Notes under the pieces: generated by a model
What the model was told of the DNA's origin: nothing
Seen by the model: the letters and a program-made list of their open reading frames with translations, nothing else
Databases searched by the model: none
Position numbers and translations under genes: made by a program
Assembly (NCBI GenBank): GCA_012842105.1
Contig: DUTL01000060.1
Location: 1 to 6,105, forward strand
Length of the DNA: 6,105 nt
Reading direction: 5' to 3'
Source: Candidatus Fermentithermobacillaceae bacterium
Lineage (GTDB): Bacteria; Bacillota; Sulfobacillia; Fermentithermobacillales; Fermentithermobacillaceae
In this document: positions 1-5,654 of the stretch, piece by piece
How positions within the stretch are numbered: the first letter of the stretch is position 1
Layout: each line of letters begins with the position of its first letter

Positions 1-206
1 ATATTGAGGTGCCCTACGTTTGAATCTCCCATCTGGCCGGGCATAAGCCCCACCGCTTCGCCTGCAGCTTCCAGGCATGTATTAGGGTACTGTTCCTTCA
101 ATCTTCTCAAATTCTCTGTATGTGCCTGGGATACTGCAGTTGGGGCTGTGTCTGAGACTCCCCATCCGTCGAGTATGACCAAGGCTACAGGTCTGGGCCT
201 TGCCAC
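1..206 (-). CDS. gpmI: 2,3-bisphosphoglycerate-independent phosphoglycerate mutase, N-terminal part (cut by window edge)
   Basis: GpmI interconverts 3- and 2-phosphoglycerate in glycolysis, using two metal ions (usually Mn) and a phosphoserine intermediate, in the cytosol. Only about 68 codons are visible; the rest of this roughly 510-residue family lies beyond the left edge. The N-terminus reads ARPRPVALVILDGWG, with metal-ligand Asp13 in the LDG motif, followed by GEAVGLMPGQMGDSNVGHLN. Ser62 in GDSNVGH matches the catalytic serine of the family; many homologues have GNSEVGH here, so the Asp and Asn around the serine are variants. I chose the GTG at 206-204. The ATG two codons upstream (212-210) has its GGAGG only one base away, whereas the GTG has a seven-base spacer, and a start of the form M-A-R-P is common in this family. 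It follows tpiA after 158 bases, in the same direction, completing the lower glycolytic run. Confidence 0.95.
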   Translation of the reverse strand, partial: MARPRPVALVILDGWGVSDTAPTAVSQAHTENLRRLKEQYPNTCLEAAGEAVGLMPGQMGDSNVGHLN

Positions 207-213
207 TTTCATT

Positions 214-218
214 CCTCC
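214..218 (-). promoter_or_regulatory. gpmI ribosome binding site that favours a GTG start
   Basis: On the minus strand GGAGG occupies 218-214. It sits one base before an ATG (212-210), too close for normal initiation, but seven bases before the in-frame GTG (206-204). This spacing decides the start in favour of GTG. The choice is an inference from spacing. Confidence 0.7.
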
Positions 219-255
219 GTAACATAGATCGCTTCTCACCAACCGGGCCCTGCAC

Positions 256-335
256 AACCTCTCAAGTACAAGGTTCCCCTGCTTTAGCCGGGTAACCGGA
301 ATCAAATTCCGGGGGTGCCTTAATCTGCACCCCCG
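256..335 (-). other. Chain of overlapping inverted repeats in the tpiA-gpmI gap
   Basis: Read on the minus strand, four successive helices can form, each sharing bases with the next. A: a 9-bp perfect stem CGGGGGTGC (335-327 with 318-310, 8-base loop). B: a 7-bp perfect stem CCGGAAT (312-306 with 302-296, 3-base loop). C: GGTTACCC with GGGGAACC (297-290 with 279-272), broken by one A-G mismatch. D: a weak AACCT/AGGTT stem (275-271 with 260-256). A and B share 310-312, B and C share 296-297, and C and D share 272-275, so neighbours exclude each other. No stem is followed by a convincing T-run, so an ordinary intrinsic terminator is doubtful. mRNA stabilisation, processing or attenuation before gpmI are possible roles. 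Confidence 0.5.
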
Positions 336-353
336 CATATTCGCGCATATTCT
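334..353. repeat. Two-copy tandem repeat of 10 bp
   Basis: CGCATATTCG (334-343) is followed at once by CGCATATTCT (344-353), differing only in the last base. It lies between the tpiA stop and hairpin A. It could be a small duplication or a paired binding site; nothing else in the window repeats it. Confidence 0.6.
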
Positions 354-370
354 ACAATGCTCTGTTAGCC

Positions 371-1153
371 TTAGCGCTTGGTCTTATGCGCTATTTCAAC
401 AAGTTTGAAGAACTCGTTGGGATCAAGGCTTGCGCCGCCTACCAAAGCACCGTCTATTTGCTCCTCAAGCATGAAAGAACGAATGTTGCCTGACTTCACG
501 CTTCCGCCGTAGAGCACCCTGAGATTATCAGAGGTTGCTTCACCGAACAAGCCGTCAACTGTCTTACGTATGTTGCCGATTACATCAGCTGCATCGCCGG
601 GTTTAGCTTCTTTGCCTGTCCCTATAGCCCAAACAGGTTCATAGGCCACTACTACCGATGGGATTTCCTCGGCCTTTACTTTGGAAAAAGCCGCCTTTAT
701 CATATTGGACGTAACCTCATGTGTTTTGCCCTGTTCCCTGTCTTCAAGGGTTTCTCCTACGCATATGACCGGCTTCAGGCCATGATCCAGAGCTGCTCTG
801 ACCTTCTCGGATACATCCTCATCAGTCTCTCCAAACACATGCCGTCTTTCTGAATGGCCTACTATTACAAAGGAGCACCCGGCATCTTTCAACATGGAAG
901 GGGAAATTTCTCCGGTAAAAGCTCCTTTCTCCTTCCAATACATGTTTTGGGCGCCTACATTGACAGGCTTTCCTGCAAACACAGCACACAGTGCAGGAAC
1001 TCCTAAGAACGGCGGGCATATCAACACATCCACAGGGGTGTCGTCGCCTTCAAACCGCTCATAGAACATTTGCCCGAACGAACCTGCAAACGACAAAGCT
1101 TCGCCGGTAGTCTTATTCATCTTCCAGTTAGCTGCTATAAGAGGTTTTCTCAT
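371..1153 (-). CDS. tpiA: Triosephosphate isomerase
   Basis: TpiA interconverts dihydroxyacetone phosphate and glyceraldehyde 3-phosphate, feeding Gap two genes upstream. It is a cytosolic (beta/alpha)8 barrel, normally a dimer. The 260 residues are a little longer than the usual 250 or so. Seen in sequence: N-terminal AANWKMN with substrate-binding Lys11; GHSERR with the electrophile His100; YEPVWAIGTGK with catalytic Glu172 and flexible loop 6; and phosphate-binding YGGSVK (215-220) and GALVGGASL (236-244). The start is ATG at 1153-1151; a purine-rich GAGGGAGA (1168-1161) lies seven bases upstream and serves as the ribosome site. It follows pgk by 72 bases in the same direction. That gap holds a 13-bp dyad (1178-1190) but no promoter that I find convincing, so co-transcription with pgk is likely. 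Nothing is truncated or missing. Confidence 0.99.
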   Translation of the reverse strand: MRKPLIAANWKMNKTTGEALSFAGSFGQMFYERFEGDDTPVDVLICPPFLGVPALCAVFAGKPVNVGAQNMYWKEKGAFTGEISPSMLKDAGCSFVIVGHSERRHVFGETDEDVSEKVRAALDHGLKPVICVGETLEDREQGKTHEVTSNMIKAAFSKVKAEEIPSVVVAYEPVWAIGTGKEAKPGDAADVIGNIRKTVDGLFGEATSDNLRVLYGGSVKSGNIRSFMLEEQIDGALVGGASLDPNEFFKLVEIAHKTKR

Positions 1154-1177
1154 GTTTTACTCTCCCTCAACCTATCC

Positions 1178-1190
1178 GATTGGCTCAATC
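1178..1190. repeat. 13-bp perfect dyad in the pgk-tpiA gap
   Basis: GATTG-GCT-CAATC on the plus strand is a perfect inverted repeat of two 5-base arms with a 3-base centre. It lies 25 to 37 bases upstream of the tpiA start. It could be a short hairpin in the mRNA or a protein site. One such dyad can easily arise by chance. Confidence 0.35.
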
Positions 1191-1225
1191 TGATTTATCA
1201 TCACATTTTCAATCCAAATCGCTGC

Positions 1226-2407
1226 TTACAACTCAACAAGGCACTTTACGCCGGGAAGTTGTTTGCCCTCAAGAAACTCAAGGGATGCGCCGCCTCCCGT
1301 AGAAAGGTGCTTGATCTTGCCGGCATACCCTGACAGTTCCACGGCTGCCAAAGAATCGCCGCCGCCTACTACCGTGAACCCATCAATATGGGCTATAGCT
1401 GCAGCTACCTCAAGAGTGCCTCCTCTGAATGCTTCAACTTCAAACACACCCATAGGCCCATTCCAGAATACCGTTTTTGCATTCGAAATTTCCTCGGAAA
1501 ACAGTTTGCGGCTTTCAGGGCCGATGTCCAGGGCCATCATACCTTCGGGAACGTCACCGGGCTGAACAACTTTCACTGATACACCGGCCTCTGGCTTCTC
1601 AGCAACGGCCAGATCCACAGGAAGCATCAATTTCTTGCCCAAATCCTTTGCCTTTTTGATGATTCCCAAAGCGGCGTCAACTTTATCAGGCTCGATTAGG
1701 GATTTACCCATACTGTAACCCTGAGCCAAAAGGAACGTATTGGCCATTCCGCCGCCAATGAGAAGGCTGTCGACCCTGTCCAGAAGGCTTTCCAATACCC
1801 CGAGTTTGTCTGAAACCTTGGCCCCTCCTATAACCGCCGCGAAAGGCCGCTCGGGAGCTGACAACAGTTTGCCGAGAGCATGTATCTCTTTTTCCATGAG
1901 AAACCCGGCATACGCAGGTATGAATTCAGCTACCCCGGCTGTTGACGCATGAGCTCTGTGAGCAGTGCCGAAAGCATCATTGACGAATATGTCGCCCAGA
2001 GACGCCAGTTTTGCGGCAAATTGCTTTTCATTCTTCTCTTCTTCAGGGTGGAAACGAACGTTTTCCAAAAGCACAACTTGCCCTGGTTTCATTGCGGCAA
2101 CTTCCTGCTCTACTTCTTCACCTATGCAGTCATCAAGTTTCTTAACTTCTACTCCAATAAGCTCTGACAGCCTCTTTGCTATAGGATCAAGCCTCAGGCT
2201 GTCTACAACCTTGCCCTTTGGCCGTCCAAAGTGGGCTGCAAGAACTATCTTTGCGTTCTTATCCATCAGGTATCTGACAGTGGGAAGGGACGCCCTAATC
2301 CGCGTATCGTCTGCAATTTCCGTCCCTTTCATGGGGACATTGTAATCCACGCGGCAAAAGCATCGCTTTTCTTTCAAATCCACATCCCTGATAGTGGCCT
2401 TTGGCAC
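1226..2407 (-). CDS. pgk: Phosphoglycerate kinase
   Basis: Pgk transfers phosphate from 1,3-bisphosphoglycerate to ADP, the first ATP-yielding step of glycolysis; it is a cytosolic two-domain hinge enzyme. The 393 residues match the normal bacterial length. Substrate domain: RVDYNVP (19-25), DDTRIR with Arg36, HFGRPKG (59-65), LENVRFH with Arg118, and NDAFGTAHRAHAS with Arg151. Nucleotide domain: GGAKVSDK with Lys197 and Lys201, FWNGPMGVFE (314-323), GGGDS (348-352) and STGGGASLEFLEGK (369-382). Minor variants are Tyr in RVDYNVP and Phe in HFGRPKG, where Phe and Leu are more common. The start codon is GTG (2407-2405), fixed by a perfect nine-base Shine-Dalgarno site eight bases upstream. It follows gap by 111 bases, a gap that includes an intrinsic terminator. 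Unlike the Thermotoga pgk-tpi fusion, pgk and tpiA are separate genes here. Confidence 0.99.
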   Translation of the reverse strand: MPKATIRDVDLKEKRCFCRVDYNVPMKGTEIADDTRIRASLPTVRYLMDKNAKIVLAAHFGRPKGKVVDSLRLDPIAKRLSELIGVEVKKLDDCIGEEVEQEVAAMKPGQVVLLENVRFHPEEEKNEKQFAAKLASLGDIFVNDAFGTAHRAHASTAGVAEFIPAYAGFLMEKEIHALGKLLSAPERPFAAVIGGAKVSDKLGVLESLLDRVDSLLIGGGMANTFLLAQGYSMGKSLIEPDKVDAALGIIKKAKDLGKKLMLPVDLAVAEKPEAGVSVKVVQPGDVPEGMMALDIGPESRKLFSEEISNAKTVFWNGPMGVFEVEAFRGGTLEVAAAIAHIDGFTVVGGGDSLAAVELSGYAGKIKHLSTGGGASLEFLEGKQLPGVKCLVEL

Positions 2408-2415
2408 GAAAGTTT

Positions 2416-2424
2416 ACCTCCTTA
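2416..2424 (-). promoter_or_regulatory. Perfect Shine-Dalgarno site of pgk
   Basis: TAAGGAGGT (2424-2416 on the minus strand) is fully complementary to the 3' end of 16S rRNA. It lies eight bases before the GTG at 2407-2405 and so supports that non-ATG start. A very strong site paired with a weaker start codon, just after an intrinsic terminator, may help keep Pgk output high from reduced mRNA; that last point is inference. Confidence 0.9.
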
Positions 2425-2474
2425 ACACCGGTCTGACTGTCATTCCCAACCACATTGACCCATTTCCATAACCG

Positions 2475-2511
2475 AAAAATTACAGCCGGTTTATGCTCCG
2501 ATCCGGCTGTA
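2475..2511 (-). terminator. Intrinsic (Rho-independent) terminator after gap
   Basis: On the minus strand a 9-bp perfect stem TACAGCCGG/CCGGCTGTA (2511-2503 with 2489-2481, 13-base loop) is followed by one A and then five Ts (2479-2475). It begins seven bases after the gap stop codon (2521-2519). Because pgk follows in the same direction with no obvious promoter of its own in the 111-base gap, the terminator is probably leaky, giving more gap than pgk transcript. The 3' arm can also pair with a CGGTT just after the T-run (2474-2470), a weak alternative helix. Confidence 0.75.
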
Positions 2512-2518
2512 TCGCTTG

Positions 2519-3526
2519 CTAAATACCTTTCGAGATTATGTAGGAAATGAGGTCTACCAAACGCTCGCAATAGCCCCATTCGTTGTCATACCAGGCAACT
2601 ACTTTAACCAGGTTGCCACCGATTACCTGAGTGGAAATGCCGTCAACCACTGATGATTCCATCATTCCCTTGTAGTCTGAAGATACCAGCGGTTCGTAAG
2701 AAATGCCCAGAATCCCTTTTAGCTCATCTTCAGCCGCAGCTTCAAAAGCCTTGTTTACACTGTCTACGTCACACTCTTTGGATACCTGACAGGTCAGATC
2801 GACTACTGAAACCGTAGGAGTAGGAACTCTGAAAGCCATTCCATTGAACTTACCGTTTAGCTGTGGAAGCACCAGAGACACTGCTTTGGCAGCACCGGTT
2901 GTAGTTGGGATAATGTTAAGAGCGGCAGCTCTTCCCCTGCGCAGGTCTTTATGCGGAAAGTCTAGGGTTACCTGGTCGTTTGTATAAGCATGAATGGTGG
3001 TCATAAGCCCTTTTTCCACGCCGAAATTCTCATCGAGCACTTTGGCTACAGGAGCTAAGCCGTTGGTAGTACATGAAGCATTGGAAATCACGTGGTGTTT
3101 GGAAGCATCGTACGCGCCGTGGTTGACACCCATCACTATGGTTAGATCTTCGCCTTTCGCAGGGGCGGAAATGACTACTTTCTTTGCGCCGCCTGATTTA
3201 ATATGGGCTACAGCTTTTTCTTTTTCACGAAACCGGCCTGTAGCTTCAAGGACAATATCGACACCCATGTCTTTCCAGGGAATATTGCCCGGGTCTCTTT
3301 CGGAAAACACCCTTATCTTCTTTCCGCCAACGACAAACCCATCCGTTTCAGCCTTTACATCTGCTTCAAAAGTACCGTAGTTCGTATCATATTTCAAAAG
3401 ATGCGAAAGCGTTCCAGGGTCAGTCAGGTCGTTAACCGCAACAATATCAATTTCCCTGGCTCGCTTGGAAGCTCTCAAAAAACGCCGGCCTATACTGCCA
3501 AAGCCGTTAATTCCAATTTTAACCAT
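2519..3526 (-). CDS. gap: Glyceraldehyde-3-phosphate dehydrogenase, type I, NAD-dependent
   Basis: Gap oxidises glyceraldehyde 3-phosphate to 1,3-bisphosphoglycerate with NAD and phosphate; it is a cytosolic homotetramer. The 335 residues are the usual length. Seen in sequence: Rossmann motif INGFGSIGRR (5-15); NDLTDP with Asp33, the residue that selects NAD in glycolytic enzymes; SNASCTTN with catalytic Cys152; TTIHAYTNDQ with His179; DFPHKDLRRGRAA with Pro191 (Pro188 in the Geobacillus enzyme, also an NAD-type marker); and C-terminal WYDNEWGY. This argues for a glycolytic GapA-type rather than an NADP-preferring GapB-type enzyme. The start is ATG (3526-3524), seven bases after AGGAGGT (3540-3534). 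It has its own promoter in the 97-base gap behind ptsI. No cggR-like repressor precedes it, unlike Bacillus and many Clostridia. Confidence 0.99.
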   Translation of the reverse strand: MVKIGINGFGSIGRRFLRASKRAREIDIVAVNDLTDPGTLSHLLKYDTNYGTFEADVKAETDGFVVGGKKIRVFSERDPGNIPWKDMGVDIVLEATGRFREKEKAVAHIKSGGAKKVVISAPAKGEDLTIVMGVNHGAYDASKHHVISNASCTTNGLAPVAKVLDENFGVEKGLMTTIHAYTNDQVTLDFPHKDLRRGRAAALNIIPTTTGAAKAVSLVLPQLNGKFNGMAFRVPTPTVSVVDLTCQVSKECDVDSVNKAFEAAAEDELKGILGISYEPLVSSDYKGMMESSVVDGISTQVIGGNLVKVVAWYDNEWGYCERLVDLISYIISKGI

Positions 3527-3564
3527 TCCTAATACCTCCTGAATATATACATTACCTCTTCCAT

Positions 3565-3593
3565 ATTATAGCGTTACGAAACAGTATTCCCAA
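3565..3593 (-). promoter_or_regulatory. Sigma-A-type promoter of gap
   Basis: On the minus strand a -35 box TTGGGA (3593-3588, four of six consensus bases) is separated by exactly 17 bases from a consensus -10 box TATAAT (3570-3565). Transcription would start near 3558, giving a leader of about 30 bases with the AGGAGGT ribosome site. The promoter lies wholly between ptsI and gap, so gap and the genes after it can be transcribed independently of ptsHI, in addition to any read-through. Confidence 0.8.
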
Positions 3594-3596
3594 TAC
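3584..3596. promoter_or_regulatory. Perfect dyad over the gap -35 box, candidate operator
   Basis: GTATT-CCC-AATAC on the plus strand (GTATT-GGG-AATAC on the minus) is a perfect 5-3-5 inverted repeat. Its centre is the -35 hexamer of the gap promoter, so a protein bound here would compete with RNA polymerase. It does not resemble the Bacillus CggR or Rex operators. The regulator, if any, is unknown. Confidence 0.4.
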
Positions 3597-3623
3597 GCCG
3601 GTAATCCTTGTACCAGCCCTATG

Positions 3624-5360
3624 TTACTCTCCGATCTCAACCAAACCCTCAAGGTACGAGCGAATCTCTGCCCTGTCAGCCATCTTTCGCACTTTGTGCC
3701 AAATACCTTTCGCGTCCTCGTAACTCAGATTTCGGATGATTTCTTTTGCTCTCGGAACCGATGCCGGCGCCATACTCAACTCGTCAATACCCATGCCTAC
3801 AAGCAGCGGAACCGCAGGCGGCATCCCCGCCATCTCTCCACACATGCCAACCCAGATGCCTTTCCGGTGGCCTTCCTCTATGGTCCTGGCTATCAAGCGC
3901 AACACCGCAGGATAGAACGGATCGCTCAAATATGATACAGCAGGGTTGCCCCGGTCACAGGCCATAGTGTACTGAACCAGGTCATTTGTTCCAATACTGA
4001 AAAAGTCACATTCGGCCGCGAGCACATCTGCCTGCATAGCTGCAGATGGAACTTCAACCATAATCCCTACTTGTACATTATCTGCAACGGTAATACCTTC
4101 TGACTCAAGTTCAGCTTTTACGCTCTCGTACTCCCGCTTCGCCGCCCTCAGTTCATGAATATCAGCTACCATGGGAAACATGATCCTCAGAGTACCGAAA
4201 CTCGATGCCCTGAGCAGCGCACGTAACTGAGACCTAAAAAGGCCCTTCTCTTGCAGGCAAAGCCGTATGGCTCTGAGGCCGAGGAAAGGATTGGCTTCAG
4301 CAGGAATTCCGAGGTAAGGTATATCCTTATCTCCGCCTGCGTCCAGCGTGCGAATAACAATTGGCTTAGGAGCTAACTCGCTCAGCACTTCTTTATATAT
4401 CTCAAATTGCTCATCTTCTGATGGTGCGCTGTTTCTGTCTATAAAGAGAAATTCGGTGCGAAACAACCCCACTCCATCAGAACCTGAATCTTGGACCAAA
4501 CTCACTTCTTTTGCCCCGCCAATGTTAGAAGCCAATTCAACATGATGGCCATCGGCAGTCACTCCAGGGAGATTCTTCAACAGAGACAGTTCCCGCTTCC
4601 GGATAGCCTCCAGGTTGATAGCCTGACCAAATTTAGATAGCTGGCCGGGCTCAGGGTTGACCTGAACATGCCCCTGGTTCCCGTCTACCAAAACCAGGTC
4701 GCCGCTTGTAATGGACCCGGTAGCATTGCCCAAACCCATTACCGCAGGTATTCCCATGGAACGGGCCAAAATCGCCGTATGAGAGGTTCTGCCTCCTCCG
4801 TCGAGCACAATGCCGGCAATGTTGGCAACGTCGATGGCAGCGGTTTCCGAAGGAGCTAAATCATCAGCTACGATCACCGTATCCGGCTCAAGGTTGCCCA
4901 CAAGCGCAGCACGATCAGTAGCTCCGGTTAGAATAGCCAGAATTCTTCTGCCTACATCTCTCATATCCGCAGCTCTGGCTGCAAGATACTCGTCACCCAA
5001 ACCTTCCAGCATCTTCGCCTGCTCTTCACAAGCGTCTTGAACAGCATTCTCTGCAGATACCAGTTCTTGCGAGATCCGGTTGGTAACGTCTTCTGCCAAC
5101 CCCGGGTCAGATGCCATTAGACTTTGCGCTCCGATAATCTCAGCTTCTGCTTCACCAAGTGTAGACGCAACTTGCCTGGACAAATCCTCCAACTGAGTAA
5201 CAGCAATTTCCACAGCCCTGGCAAACCGCGAAATCTCGTTATCGACACCGGCAGCGCCAATGTCCCGGCCGGCCCACTCAATTTTCTCCTGAGTCAGAAC
5301 CACTGCCTTGCCTTTGCACAGCCCGGGCGCTGCAGGAATCCCTTCAAATTGCAGACTCAT
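3624..5360 (-). CDS. ptsI: PTS enzyme I (phosphoenolpyruvate-protein phosphotransferase)
   Basis: Enzyme I takes phosphate from phosphoenolpyruvate onto a histidine and passes it to HPr, the first step of PTS sugar uptake; it is a cytosolic dimer. The 578 residues match the family's usual 570-580. N-terminal region: HPr-binding helices, then the swivelling phosphohistidine domain with GGRTSHTAI, active His194. C-terminal PEP-binding barrel: DGVGLFRTEFLF with Arg301, IRTLDAGGDK with Arg337, NPFLGLR (357-363), MVEVPSA with Glu436, SIGTNDLVQYTMACDR (455-470), and GMCGEMAG with proton-donating Cys507. All key residues are present. The start is ATG (5360-5358) with GGAGGGG six bases upstream. Only 24 bases separate it from ptsH, so the two genes form one transcription unit. 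There is no terminator with a T-run after it, so read-through into gap is possible. Confidence 0.99.
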   Translation of the reverse strand: MSLQFEGIPAAPGLCKGKAVVLTQEKIEWAGRDIGAAGVDNEISRFARAVEIAVTQLEDLSRQVASTLGEAEAEIIGAQSLMASDPGLAEDVTNRISQELVSAENAVQDACEEQAKMLEGLGDEYLAARAADMRDVGRRILAILTGATDRAALVGNLEPDTVIVADDLAPSETAAIDVANIAGIVLDGGGRTSHTAILARSMGIPAVMGLGNATGSITSGDLVLVDGNQGHVQVNPEPGQLSKFGQAINLEAIRKRELSLLKNLPGVTADGHHVELASNIGGAKEVSLVQDSGSDGVGLFRTEFLFIDRNSAPSEDEQFEIYKEVLSELAPKPIVIRTLDAGGDKDIPYLGIPAEANPFLGLRAIRLCLQEKGLFRSQLRALLRASSFGTLRIMFPMVADIHELRAAKREYESVKAELESEGITVADNVQVGIMVEVPSAAMQADVLAAECDFFSIGTNDLVQYTMACDRGNPAVSYLSDPFYPAVLRLIARTIEEGHRKGIWVGMCGEMAGMPPAVPLLVGMGIDELSMAPASVPRAKEIIRNLSYEDAKGIWHKVRKMADRAEIRSYLEGLVEIGE

Positions 5361-5384
5361 TGCCTACCCCTCCAAATATTGCGC

Positions 5385-5654
5385 TTAAGATGCAGTCTCA
5401 GCTCCACTCACTATGAGTTCAACCAAAGACTTCAAAGCTTCAGGCTCGTCATCGCCTTCTGCACGGATTAGTAGGCTGTCCCCTTTTTTGGCGCCTAATG
5501 AAAGAACCTGCAAAATGCTTTTGCCGTTGGCCTTTTTCCCGTTAGCCTCCAGTGTTACTTTGCTCTTGAACTTCGATGCAGTTTGAACGAACAATGCGGC
5601 GGGCCTTGCGTGTAACCCAACTTTACTCTGAACGACAACTGTTTCCTCGACCAT
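5385..5654 (-). CDS. ptsH: Phosphocarrier protein HPr
   Basis: HPr carries phosphate from enzyme I to the sugar-specific enzymes II; in Firmicutes its seryl-phosphorylated form also works with CcpA in catabolite repression. The 89 residues match the family (85-90). GLHARPA holds phosphoryl-carrier His15 with Arg17 beside it, and GKSILQVLSLG holds Ser46, the site used by HPr kinase. The presence of His15 separates it from Crh, which lacks this histidine. The segment after Ser46 reads ILQV where Bacillus HPr has IMGV. The start is ATG (5654-5652), ten bases after GGAGGGG (5671-5665). It heads the visible run of genes, 24 bases before ptsI. No enzyme II or HPr kinase gene lies in the window, so its dedicated partners are elsewhere. 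Confidence 0.98.
   Translation of the reverse strand: MVEETVVVQSKVGLHARPAALFVQTASKFKSKVTLEANGKKANGKSILQVLSLGAKKGDSLLIRAEGDDEPEALKSLVELIVSGAETAS

Noticed and set aside
310..335. GC-rich hairpin A after tpiA as an ordinary intrinsic terminator
   Set aside because: The stem is strong but is followed by GAATTTGATT rather than a T-run, and gpmI continues in the same direction.
2994..3380. Long plus-strand ORF of 128 codons opposite gap, and similar ones opposite pgk and ptsI
   Set aside because: They are antisense shadows of well-conserved genes with no ribosome site and no family resemblance.
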